Assembly (NCBI GenBank): GCA_004431415.1
Contig: QPMI01000141.1
Span: forward strand, 97,720 to 161,719
Origin: Cyanophora paradoxa
Taxonomy: Eukaryota; Glaucocystophyceae; Cyanophorales; Cyanophoraceae
DNA: 64,000 bases
Direction of reading: 5' to 3'
Under the pieces are notes generated by a model. The model was not told the DNA's origin, searched no databases, and was given only the letters and a program-made list of their open reading frames with translations. This document shows positions 54,204-64,000 of this stretch, piece after piece. Every line of letters starts with the position of its first letter. The first letter of the stretch is position 1. The translations under genes and the position numbers were made by a program.

Positions 54204-56152
54204 ATGTCGCTCTGCGACGACTCACGGTGCTACGACAACGTCTCCGCGACGTCGAAGAAGCTGTATTTCGTGCGGCATGGCGACAGCATGTTTCAGGTCA
54301 AGTTGGAGCCGGGGCCGCGCTTTTCGCAACTAAGACCGCGCTTTTCGCCAGGTTTACAAGCGAGCCACGTGCGCGAGCGCTTTTCGCGCCCTCGGCCCGC
54401 TGCGGCGGCCGCGCCCGAAAGAAATTCGCACGTGCAGCCGCGCCCACCAAAATCGTTTTGCGGTGGCGCAGTGGCAAGGATCCTTGGATACTGGACGCTC
54501 CCGTGAGCCCCACTGGGCAGAAGCAGATTGAGGAGCTCGCAAAATCCGTCGACTCGCTCCAGGTCCGCGAAATCTTATTTCGGGCCCCGGCCCGCAATCC
54601 CGGCCGCAGACAGACATGGGGATCCCGCGAAAAGACTCGAGAATTCGAAAAAGCTCATGCTTTTGAGCGCGCAGCCCTTTCCGCAGCTTGTTGTGACCTC
54701 TCCTCTCACGAGGTGCGCGCGCGAAACTCTGCCGGAAGGCCGTTCAGGGTGCATATCAGCTCGCGCTGGCATGCGCAGGACGCTGCAGACGGCGGCGGGC
54801 GTCTTCGGGGGGCGGGCGCCCATCGTCGTGTGCGACCTGCTGCGGGAGCGCTTCCGCGAGAGCGCCGACGTGGGGCGGCCGCCCTCCGAGCTCGCCGCGC
54901 ACTTTCAGCACCTCCCGGGCCTCGCCGCCGAGCTCGAGCGCCTGCCAGCCCTCTGGTCGCCCTGCCCCCGCCCCGGGCCCGGGCCTTCAGCTGCGCATGC
55001 AGTGTTGATAAATTGCAATTGTTGGCGCCCCCGACCCGCAGGTGGGCGCACCAAGGCCGGGCGCTCCCCGACGTCGCCGAGTCCGCCGAAGTGAGAGCGC
55101 GCGCGCCTCCGGATCCGCGGCCGCCGCTCGATACGAGGGTGTGTGCACGGCGGCGGGCGCAGGCCTTCGCGGAGCGGTGCCGGGAGGCGCTGCGGTGGAT
55201 CTGGGAGCGCCCCGAGGACGTCATCGCCGTCGTCGCCCACTCCCAGGCGCGGCCCTCGGCAGCTCGGGCCTAGTCCTGGCCTCGGAGTCGCAGATGAAAG
55301 CTCAATTTATCGGTCTAAGCTGCAAATAAGAGCAGGTCGCCCCAGAGCTTCGCTTAGACTCGAGGCGTGTGCGGGTCCCTTCGCTGAGGCTCGAGGCAGG
55401 TCTTCAAGAACCTGTGCGGGGAGAAGCTCCCGAACTGCGGCGTGCTAGCGGCGACGCTCGAGCCGGCCCCGCTCGTCGACGCCGCCGGCCTCCCCCGTCC
55501 CCCCGAGGCGCCCCGCGACCCCGCCCGCCCCAGGCCGCCGGATCCCCCTTGCAATTGAATTTGATCTCCTCCGCAGGAGAGGGTACCGGTGGTACAGGAC
55601 GCGGCGGCCGACGAGGCGGCGGCGGCGGCGGCACTGCGCGGCAAGCCCGTCCGCCTCCAGGCGCGCCCATACCCCGCCACTCACTAAGCCACTGGGCCAG
55701 CGACTCGCGATCGTGATCAGTGCACGTGATCATGATCATGACATGTACAATCCGAGCCTCGGAGCCCCGGCCTGAGCGTGATTACAATTAGATCTAGAGC
55801 GTCACGGCGTTAATTGGAATCATGCATATGAGACTCTGAGAGCTTTCACCGTTGCAAGTAAAACTAGACATCATGGTACGATCACCGTTGCAATGAGAGC
55901 TATCATGGTAATTACAAGATCTAGAGCGGGGCACTGTTGCAAATAGAACTGGGGCCAAGTTTAAAGCCGATATCAAATTAAATTGAACTTGCAGGGCCCG
56001 GACCCGGGGCAGGGCGGGGGCGGGGCACCCCAAACGCTCGCTGTTTCTCTCAGAGACTGAAGGGGGGCGGGGCGGGGCAGGTGGTGACGGGGGCGGGGGT
56101 CTTCGTGGACGGGCAGCGGCTCGTGGAGGAGGACGAGCCCCGCGAGGGGTAG
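54204..56152 (+). CDS. Histidine phosphatase superfamily (phosphoglycerate-mutase-like) protein
   Basis: Starts MSLCDDSRCYDNVSATSKKL, then YFVRHGDSMFQ, the RHG phosphohistidine motif about 25 residues in. After an intron the frame VNGKDPWILDAPVSPTGQKQ, IEELAKSVDSLQ matches the L-T/S-x-x-G-x-x-Q block. Next: LLSAQPFPQLVVTSPLTRCA joined to RTLQTAAGVFGGRAPIVVCD (SP-L-x-R-x-x-x-T-A, second active-site Arg), LLRERFRESADVGRPPSELA, PALWWAHQGRALPDVAESAE, FAERCREALRWIWERPEDVI and AVVAHSQ (second catalytic His). VFKNLCGEKLPNCGVLAATL follows. A small last exon (RLKGGGAGQVVTGAGVFVDG, ending EEDEPREG) lies after a long AT-rich intron. The substrate (sugar phosphate, protein or other) cannot be told. No targeting signal seen. 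Confidence 0.85.
55690..56055 (+). repeat. AT-rich intron with internal direct repeats
   Basis: The last intron of the phosphatase gene is far more AT-rich than the exons. CACCGTTGCAA occurs at 55847 and 55883, and as CACTGTTGCAA at 55932. A GATCTAGAGCG word preceded by ATTACAA occurs at about 55781-55801 and 55911-55927. A GTGATCATGATCATGA palindromic cluster lies near 55725-55742, like the one at 35165. Confidence 0.7.
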
Positions 56153-57006
56153 AGGGGTAGCGGCGCACCCCGCGCCTCCTCGACCGCACCGGAGCCCGAG
56201 ACTCAGTGACTGGCATTACAATATTAAATTCCGCGGCCGGGCGGCACAAACACCTCAACATGCCATCGCCGTTTGTAATGCATGTGCAAATAGATTCGGC
56301 CGAGAACGCACACATACGCTACGGGGGGACGCGCACGCGTCACGGCGTACGTCAAAGAAAAGACTCTAATCGACACACAAGTACTGCGAGTCTGTGGCGA
56401 AGCAAAATTCAATGATTAGCGGGTATGAATGATATATATATATATCCACACACACACGGATCTCGAGTGATTCTCGACTGGTCCTACCTCGACCAAGCCA
56501 TAGGCTACATCTAGCCCTAAAGACGGATACGCACGCGTACGTGCAAATGCACAATAAAAATGTGTACAAAAGAGAGCATACACTTCTAGATCAACAATAC
56601 AAAGACCTGGGCATCTCACCTCCAAACACCCCCTTCCCTGGTTCACGATAATCTCACTCCCAGCGCTCATATAGATCCTGTTTGAGCTAAGACTTCGTCG
56701 AACTTTGCCACTCAAGGCAGGATAGAAAAATCTTGTATCTAACAAAGACCTTGAAATATTCCGGGATGCCCGCGGGCTGAAGAAGTGAGTAAAAGCCGCA
56801 GAATACATGGATAAACCCCGGATTATGGGGACTATCGCGCTACGCGCCAGAAAACATGGATGCATGGATGTGATGGAGAGCTGCGAGATAGGCCCATGCC
56901 GGGGCGTCGGAGGGCCGGGGAGGAGCGGGCAGGGGGCGGGCGAGAGGAGGGGCCGGGGCGGCTGCGGGGCGGCGGGGCGCAGCGGCGGCCGCGCCGCGCC
57001 GCGCCG
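56153..57006. other. Convergent intergenic region, AT-rich, with microsatellite
   Basis: Contains an (AT)n/(AC)n microsatellite at about 56431-56457 and AT-rich sequence to about 56860. No gene seen. Confidence 0.6.
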
Positions 57007-57797
57007 CCTCAGTCGAACTTGGAGTCGAGGTCCTCGGCGCCGTCCCAGTGCTCGGGGGCGGCTCGAGGGCGAGGCGCAGGGCCTTGGCCTTAAGGACGCG
57101 CCAGCTGAGGTCCTCCGGCGCCAGCCGCGCCGCCGGGCGCGCCTTCACCGCCGCCCCCGCCTTGGCGGCCGCCGCGACGGCGAAGGCGGCGCGCGAGGCG
57201 CGGGCGGCGCGGAGCTTGGCAAGGAGCTCGGGGGCAGCGAGGCCTCCGCGGCCGCCTCGGCGGAGAGCTCCCGCTCGCCGTGCCCCGCCTCGCCATCCCC
57301 GCGCCCAGGCCGGCCCGGCCGCCGGCGTCTGGAAGGGGTTCAGGATGGGGGGCAGGCGCCGGTAGGGGCCGAGGCCCCCGCCGCGCGGCGAGGCCGGCGG
57401 GGCGACGGACTGGGCGAGGCCGGCGCCCGCCCGCCCGTGGGCGTGCCCGGCTGGGAGCCCTCCGGGGTGCCCCCGCCGCCGCCACCGCCGGCGGCGGGGC
57501 TCGCCCTCTGGCTCGCGCCGGCGGCGGCGGCGAGGAGGCCCCGCGAGCCGATGCCGCGGCGGGGCGCGAACGAGGCGACCCGCGCCAGCGGCAGCCTCCC
57601 CGAGCCGCTCGCCCCCGCCCCGGCCCCGGCCCGGCGCCGTGGGCGGAGGCGTGCGGGGTGGTGGCCGCGGAGTGGGCGGGCGCGCCAGCGCCGGCGGCGG
57701 CCTCGGCGTCCTGCGGGAGGGGGGGGCGTCACGCGGGGCGGGGCGGGGCGCGTCCGAGTGGGGGCCTCGTGGGCTGTTCGGCGGGGCGGGGCGGGGT

Positions 57798-57829
<32 letters not shown>

Positions 57830-60800
57830 CGCACGGCGAACTCGACCTCGAAGACCTCGCGCTCGAGGCGCACGGCGGCCGCCAGGCGCCCCCCGGCCTC
57901 GAACGCCGCCGCCGCCTCCGCGAAGCGCCGCCCCAGGAAGAGCTCGAACGCCCGCTCGTACTGCCCGGCGGAGCCGGCGGCGCGGTGGGCGGCGCCCGCA
58001 GGGGGCCGCGGGGCGGGGCGGGCGGGGCGGGGAGGGGCAGACCTGGGCGGCGTACTCGCGCTCGGCGGGGGTCTCGGTGCCGAGGCGGGCGACGAGCTCG
58101 TAGATGCGGCACGGGCGCGTCCGCCCCTTCAGCACCACAAGGTCCACGAGCCGGCAGAAGAACTTCTCCCGCGCCCGCCTGCGCGCGCCCCGCCGGATGG
58201 CGTCGACGCGGTCCGCCAGAGCGGACGAGGGCGCGGCGGGCAGGCAGGGAGGGAGCGGATCGACTCTAGGGGCAAGGCTCTTTACCCGGGTTGTCTGGGG
58301 AGGCGGGGCGGGGCGGGGCGGGGCGGGGCGGGCGCACCGCTCGACGTCCTCGGAGATGAGGATCGTCGTCCCGTAGCGCTTGTTCAGCGGCTCCAGCCGC
58401 GCCGCCGCGTTCTAAGCCGGGGCGGCCCGCGCGGGCTCAGGATGGAGAAGAGGGGACAGACTAGAGAAGGGAGACTGGCTGAGGGGGAGGGCGGAGCGGG
58501 CGGGGGCGGACCACGGCGTCGCCGACGGCGGTGTAGGAGAAGCGCGAGCTGCAGCCGAAGTTGCCTGCCGGGGCGGGCGGGCGGCCGCGTCAGACCAGAT
58601 CGGATCGGGCCGGGCCGGATCGAACGGGCGCGCACCGATGAGGCAGTCGCCGGTGTTGATGCCGATGCGGACCTCGAGGGGGGGCAGGCCCCGCGCCACC
58701 CACTTCGGCCGCATCGCCATCAGCACCTGCCCCAGCGCGGTGAGCCACGAGCTCGAGCTGGAGGCGGGGCGGGGCGGGGCGGGGCGCGGGGCGGGCCTCC
58801 TGGCACTCGACGGCGGCGGCGCAGGCGGCGGCCTCGTGGTCCTCGACCAGCGCCAGCGGGCAGCTGAAGAAGGCCATCTGCGCCGGGGGCCGCCGCGACG
58901 CGCGGAAAGGTGTCACGCGGAGGCGGGAGGAAGGCCCCGCGGGGTCGCCGGCTAAGCAGGCGTCCTCGGGCGCTTTTGAGGAATTGTGGCGGGGCGGGGC
59001 GGGGCGGGGCGCGGGGGCGCACGATGGCGTCGCCGATGAACCTGGGGGCGCGCGGAGCGTCAGCCAGCCGGCCAGGCGAGGAGGCGTGGCGGGGGCGCGG
59101 GGCCGGGGGCGGGGGCGCGCTTGTCGATGGTGCCGAGGTTCTGCTCGATGGAGAGGGAGAGCATGGAGAGGGCGTCGCCCATCACCTCCAGCAGCTGCCC
59201 CGGCGCCAGCGTCGCCGAGAGCTGCCGGGGAGGGGGGAAGGGCCCGTCAGAGGGCGCCCGGGGCGGGGCGGGGCGGGGGCGGCGGCGGGGCGGGGGCGCG
59301 CCGTGGTGAAGTCCCGCACGTCCAGGAAGAAGCTGCGGCGGGGCGGGCGGGCGGGGCGGGCGGGGCGGGCGGGCGTGGGGTGAGCGGGGCGGCTCGGCGG
59401 GGCGCAGCGCGGCGGAGGGGCGGGGGGCGGACAGGCTGGAGCGCTGCTGGGTGAGGGAGAGCTCGGCGGCCTGCTCCGCCGAGGCCAGCGTCCGCTGCAC
59501 CACCGACGCCGGCACGAACTTCGCGAAGGCGCGGATCTGCGGGGGGCGTGGCGGAGGCGGCTCGGTCTCGGAGGGCGGGCGGGAGGGTCGCGCGGGGGGC
59601 GGGGGCGGGGAGGGCGCACCCCCTGGAGCATGCTGGAGAAGGCGGAGGTGAGGAGCTGGACCTGCGGGGGGCGGCGCGCTCAGCTCAGCTCGGCGAGGGT
59701 CGCCCGACCGGGCTCGGCCCGAGAGGGCGGCCCCAAGGCGGCTCTTGCTGGGATGGCGACAAGGCCCGGGGCTCTAGCAGGGCCCCTCCTCTCTTCCTTG
59801 GAGAGCGCAGGGGGCGGCTCCTCTCAGGGGGGGAAGGGGCGCGGCCCTCCCCCAGAGCAGCGGCAGCTGGCGCCCTGCTTCGGAGAGGGGGTGTGGGCGG
59901 GACGGGGCGGGGCGGGTGGGGCGGGCCTCGGTGACGCGGGAGGTGGAGCCGATGCGGCGCTCGGAGGAGCCGCGGGCCGAGTTGCCCGGCGTGTTCATCA
60001 GGTTCAGGGTCCGGATGACCTCCATCTTCGCCGCCAGCTGCCGCAGGGGCCGGCTGATCGCCAGCGCCGACGCCACGCTGCGCGCGGAGTCGTCAGACCC
60101 GGTCCAGATCCGGTCCCGCTCGGGCCGGGCCGGGCGGGGCGGGGGGGGACCTGATGGCGACGGCGACAACGAGGATGGCGCCCGTGACGACCCCCGTCAG
60201 GATGGCGCTGCGCGGCCGAGCGGCCCGGTCAGCGGCGGCCGAGGGGAGAGACGGGCGGGCCGGGGGACCCTGCTAGGCCCCCCGCGTGCGCGGCGGAGGC
60301 GGCAGCGGCAGCGGGGCGGCAGGGGGCGCGCGGGGGCGGGCGGCGGGCGGGCCTGCGGCGGGTGTTCTGGATGTAGGCGGCGGTGTCGACGGAGACGACG
60401 ACGAGCCAGTTCACCCCGCGGTGCGTCACCCGGCTCGCGTGCACCACCATCTCGGCGCCCTGCCCGACCCCGCCCCCGCCCGCCCCTCAGACGGGCGGGG
60501 GAGGGAGGCGGCGGCGCTGTGAGGCCCTTGGCCGCCCGTCACCTGGACGGCGCAGGTGGTGGAGAGCTCCAGGCCGCCTTGGGCGCCGCCCTTGTCCGTG
60601 AGTCCGATGGACGCGATCGGCCCCAGGCGCTCCCGCAGGCACGCCCCGATCTCCGGGATCGGGCTCACGGCGCGCCACACCGACACCCGCGGGCTGGCCC
60701 CGCCCCGCCCCGCGTCGGGCGAGCGGAGGGGGAGGGGCGGGGGCGGCGGGCGGCGCACTCGGTGCCCTGGACGACCCCGCCGACGACGACCGAGGTCGAG

Positions 60801-63800
60801 AGCGCGTTCGCGCCCTCCGCCCGCGCCACGATCTGATCACGACGCCCCGCAGGGTCGTTCAGGGGGCCCGAAGGAAGGGGGGCGGGGAGGGCGGGGCGGG
60901 GCGGGGCGGGGCTGGCGGGGCGGGCTGCGGGGCGGGCCTTGCCGTCGGAGGTGGCGAGGAGGTAGTCGCTCGGGCCGCCCTCCACGACGAACGCCACCGT
61001 GTTGCCCCCGAAGGAGCTCACCTGCGCCCCGCGCGCCCCGCTCCCGTTCACGATGCGAGGCCACTCCAGAGAGAAGGCTCGCAGGGGGGCTAGCGGCGCG
61101 GGGGGGGGGAGGGCGGGGCGATCGCTGCGGCGCGCACGATCTCCTGGATGATGAAGGAGAGGCCGTGCTCGAACTCCACCGCGCACGCGCCCACCCCGAC
61201 CGCGTTCCCCTGCGCGGCCGCAGCCGTCACGGGATGCCCGAGGGCGGGCCGGGGCGGGGCGCACGGCGGCGTCGAAGAGGGTGGCGGCGGCGGACATGGC
61301 GAGCTGCCCATCCACCCTGCGCCCCGCCGCCCCGGCCCTCAGCCCCCGAAAGGACCCATCGCCCGGGGCGCAGGAGGCGGGCGGGGCGGGGCGCGCTTGA
61401 AGTAGGAGGAGGTCCAGGTGACCTCCGAGCCGGCGGCGAGGGCCTTCGTGTACCAGCCGCGCTGCGTCGGCCGGAAGTTGTACGCCCGCCGCACCACGTT
61501 CGGGTCCTGGCCCCGCCCGCCCCTCAGCGGCGCCCCGCCTCGCAGCTCGCCTGAGCGGGCGCGGCTAGAAGGGCCGGGGGGCGAGCTCAGCTATAGAGGG
61601 GTCGGCAGGGCGGGGCGCAGGGGAGGAGGGCGGGGGCGGGCGGGAGGGGGGCGGGGGGCGCGCGCGCACGTCGAGCATGGAGGTGTTGCCGATGGGGCGC
61701 CCGTGCTTGTCCGCCGGGAAGGCCGTCATCACCGGCGTCGTCGGGCTCGCGTACAGGATCTGCCTCCCGGCCCCTTGAGCCGAGCGCCCACGCCCGAGAC
61801 GACCGTTCGCCCCGGAGCGAGGGCCCCGCCCCGCCCCGCCCTGTCCTCTAGCGCCGCCCGCCCGCGCGACACGCGGCCGGCGGCCGGGGCGCACCTTCGT
61901 GTAGAGGATGCGGGGCTCCGTTGCAAAGTAGTCCCGCGACATCTCCCAGTACCTGGGGGGGGGGGGCAAGGCCGGGTACAGCTTAGCGCCCTCTTGGTCC
62001 CGGCAGGCCGGCCCCGGGCGGGAGGGAGGGAGGGCGCGGGGGCCGCGGGATGCGGACCAGTCGCTCGCGTAGCTGCCGGCGGCCTCTCGGAGTCAGATCT
62101 CGGAAGAGCGGGGGGTGGGATGTGGGCGGGGAGGAGGGAGGGGGCGCACCCCGCGCCGCAGAGGACGAACTGGGGCCACGCTTCGAGCACTGCGGGGTCC
62201 ATTTTCAGTGGGGCTTTTCGCAAGTCCCCTATCTAAAACCGCACTTCGGAAGGCCCACGGGTGGACGTTCGGGTCGGCCGGCGAGTCTGCCGGCGGGGAG
62301 CGGGCGAGCGCTCAGGTGAGCAGGAAGGGGAGGACGGAAGAGGAGAAAAAGACGGAAGCCGACGAAAAGCGTACCCGTCAAGATTCCGTCGCGGTGCACG
62401 GCCTGCATCTCCACAAGCGCCGGCGTGTACGCGTCCTGCGCAGGGTACGCCGCGGCGCGCTCAGCGGCTGCGAGATTCGGTGTGCGCGGGCGCGGGCCGG
62501 GGCGCGGGGCGTGGAGGGGCGGGGCGGGGGCGCGAGGGGCGGCGCACGAGGAACGCGATCGCCCCGCGGGCTGCGAGCCAAGGCGGGGGGAGGGGGGGTG
62601 AGGGGCGCCCGGGCCCCACTGCGGCGCCCCCGGCGTGGCGTGGCGCACCCGTCTTCGACAGGAGGTCTTTTTCGAGGCTGACGGGGGGGAGGGGCGGGGG
62701 GTTCAGGGAACAGGGGGCGGCGGGGGGCCGGGAGCCGGGGCAGCGAGCGGGGCGCACATGTGCAGGCTGCGCAAGGGAGGAAAGCGCCGGTCGGCGGGGG
62801 GGCGAGAAGAGAGGCAGACGCAGCGGGCAGGGGGATGGGGGGGGGGGGGGGGGGGGGGGCGCACATGTCTCCCATCGACGTCTGCACCGCTTGGTAACCT
62901 GCACCGAGCGGAAACTCAGCGGGACGGCGGGGCAGGCCGGGGCAGGCCGGGGAAATGGGCGGAGGGGGGGGGGGGGGGGGAAGCGGACGGATGGCGCGTA
63001 CCCAGGAACCAGGTGATGATGTTGGAGACGACGAGGCTGGCGACGCGGCGGTCGGCGCGGGGCGCAGCGGGGCGACGAAGGGCGGGCGGGCGGGCGGCGG
63101 GAGGGGTGGGGAGGGGGTGGGGGGGGAGGGGGGGGGGGCGCACAGAGAGACGATGGGGGCGATGATGATGGTCTTGACTGACCTGAAGAACGAGGGGGCC
63201 TTGCCAGAGGCGTCCCCCGCCCCGCCCTCCTTGCCCCCGGCCGGCCCCTCCGCCCCGCCCACGCGCCCCGCGACGGACGACGCCGGCTTGACGCGGCGCC
63301 AGCTGGGGAACATCCAGCTCTTGCTCTTCTTGGGCGCGCCCCTGTCCAGCGGGTCGCTCGGGAGGGGCTCCCCCACGTCGCGCGTCGGGTTGCGGTTCAG
63401 CGGCTTCGCGGGCAGCACCGGCGCCTCGGCGTCCGCCCCGCCCGCCTCGCCGTCCGAACCGACGCTCGCTCGCAGGTGCATGCGCGACGCGGCGTTGCCG
63501 CCCTGCGCCGTGTACCTCTGCTCGCCCCCGCGTGAGCGAGCCCGAGGACGGGGGGCGAGAAAGGCGGCGGCGGAGAGGGGCCGCGCGCCTGAGCTGTCGC
63601 AAGAACGAAGTCACGCCGGTCGTTGCTCGCGCGGCGCGGTGGCAGCGCCGGCATCGACTGTGGCACCGGGTGGCCGGGGTGCCGGGCCCGGTGGCTCGGG
63701 TTCAGCCCCGAGCTGGGGACGCTGGACTCGGACGACGAGACCGCGGCCAGGGAGGTGCCCGACATGGATGCAGCCGATCCGGGCGAGGCGCCGCTCTTCG

Positions 63801-63897
63801 CCTCCCCCCGCGAGCCGTTCGCGCTGGGCTGCGCCGCTGCATCCTCGTCCCCCGCGGCGGGCTCCGCGTAAGAAACGTGGCTCGGCATTGCCGTCAT
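57007..63897 (-). CDS. Receptor-type class III nucleotide cyclase with Cache, HAMP and TM segments
   Basis: Membrane sensor making cAMP or cGMP. Start MTAMPSHVSYAEPAAGDEDA (63897), a long Ser/Ala-rich cytoplasmic head, then SFFRSVKTIIIAPIVSLC and VASLVVSNIITWFLGT (first TM). The extracellular part shows Cache-type blocks: NVVRRAYNFRPTQRGWYTKA, LAAGSEVTWTSSYF, GACAVEFEHGLSFIIQEIV, VSSFGGNTVAFVVEGGPSDY, INWLVVVSVDTAAYI-like strand. A second TM (LTGVVTGAILVVAVAIR) and a HAMP-like helix (LAISRPLRQLAAKMEVIRTL) follow. Catalytic domain: FAKFVPASVVQRTL, SSLFFLDVRDFTT (metal Asp), IGDAIMAFFSCPLALVEDHE, LPPLEVRIGINTGDCLIG and FSYTAVGDAVNAAARLEPLN, then RYGTTILISEDVE and a tetratricopeptide-like end YERAFELFLGRRFAEAAAAF. 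Last residues WDGAEDLDSKFD. Intron borders were not all resolved; nucleotide specificity is open. Confidence 0.9.
57798..57829 (-). repeat. C32 homopolymer in cyclase intron
   Basis: G32 on the + strand, so C32 in the cyclase pre-mRNA. Further runs of the same polarity in this gene: 62837-62859 (23) and 62964-62980 (17). Confidence 0.9.
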
Positions 63898-64000
63898 GTG
63901 CCGACAGGCTTCGGAACTAACTTCCACCGGACTAACTAACGACAGCTCCGCCAGCCGGGAGCCTGGAAACTATTCCTTGCTGCTGGTCCGCCCCTCGATG

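Noticed and set aside
56807-58867. 686-codon open frame on the + strand
   Set aside because: Gly/Arg-rich shadow of the cyclase gene; no domain, and the opposite strand matches the cyclase family.
1-64000. tRNA, rRNA, phage, IS or viral genes
   Set aside because: None recognised; gene set and intron density are those of a nuclear eukaryotic genome.

Overview
This is nuclear DNA of a very GC-rich unicellular eukaryote. Genes are split by many short introns, mostly 40-160 nt. Protein content is eukaryotic throughout: KNL1, ADAT1, LSM5, eIF4G, NOC4, PA2G4, a kinesin, F-box proteins and a Cache-type nucleotide cyclase. A chloroplast y-type thioredoxin points to a plastid-bearing alga. The kinesin and a UPF0193/EVG1 gene hint at a flagellum. 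In the genes I could splice by hand, donors are usually GTGCGC or GTACCCC. A notable minority are GC-AG, and intron pyrimidine tracts can be long poly-C runs. High GC with many GC-AG introns fits a haptophyte-like alga, but other GC-rich algae such as pelagophytes are not excluded. No bacterial operon, phage, IS element, rRNA, tRNA or CRISPR array was recognised.

Layout, left to right: KNL1/Spc105 kinetochore scaffold (-, cut by the left edge); DsbA/FrnE-type oxidoreductase (+); unknown protein with PPC-like beta-sandwich repeats (-); PA2G4/EBP1 (+); folylpolyglutamate synthase (+); thioredoxin y (-); F-box/LRR protein (+); ADAT1 tRNA adenosine deaminase (-); LSM5 (+); kinesin (-); UPF0193/EVG1 (+); DGK1/phytol-kinase-type CTP-dependent lipid kinase (-); F-box/LRR protein (-); small F-box-like protein (+); second PPC-like protein (-); SLC17/PHT4-type MFS transporter (-); glutathionyl-hydroquinone reductase (+); zinc MDR dehydrogenase (-); AIFM2-type FAD oxidoreductase (+); eIF4G (-); NOC4 (+); histidine-phosphatase-fold protein (+); membrane adenylate/guanylate cyclase (-).

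The genes are housekeeping genes of unrelated pathways rather than one cluster. Themes are RNA and translation (ADAT1, LSM5, eIF4G, NOC4, PA2G4), redox (DsbA, thioredoxin y, GHR, AIFM2, MDR), mitosis and motility (KNL1, kinesin, EVG1) and signalling (cyclase). The strongest structural feature is strand alternation. Most genes sit in head-to-head pairs sharing a short 5' region (as little as 74 bp for ADAT1/LSM5) and tail-to-tail with the next gene.

The most unusual items are an expanded MELT-like array in KNL1 with a locally shifted reading frame, a perfect 130-bp repeat present downstream of eIF4G and inside an eIF4G intron, two genes sharing an unrecognised PPC-like domain plus Ser/Pro-rich tails, frequent GC-AG introns, and long strand-biased poly-C tracts. 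Exon coordinates were read by eye; where given they keep frame and use GT/GC-AG borders unless stated.
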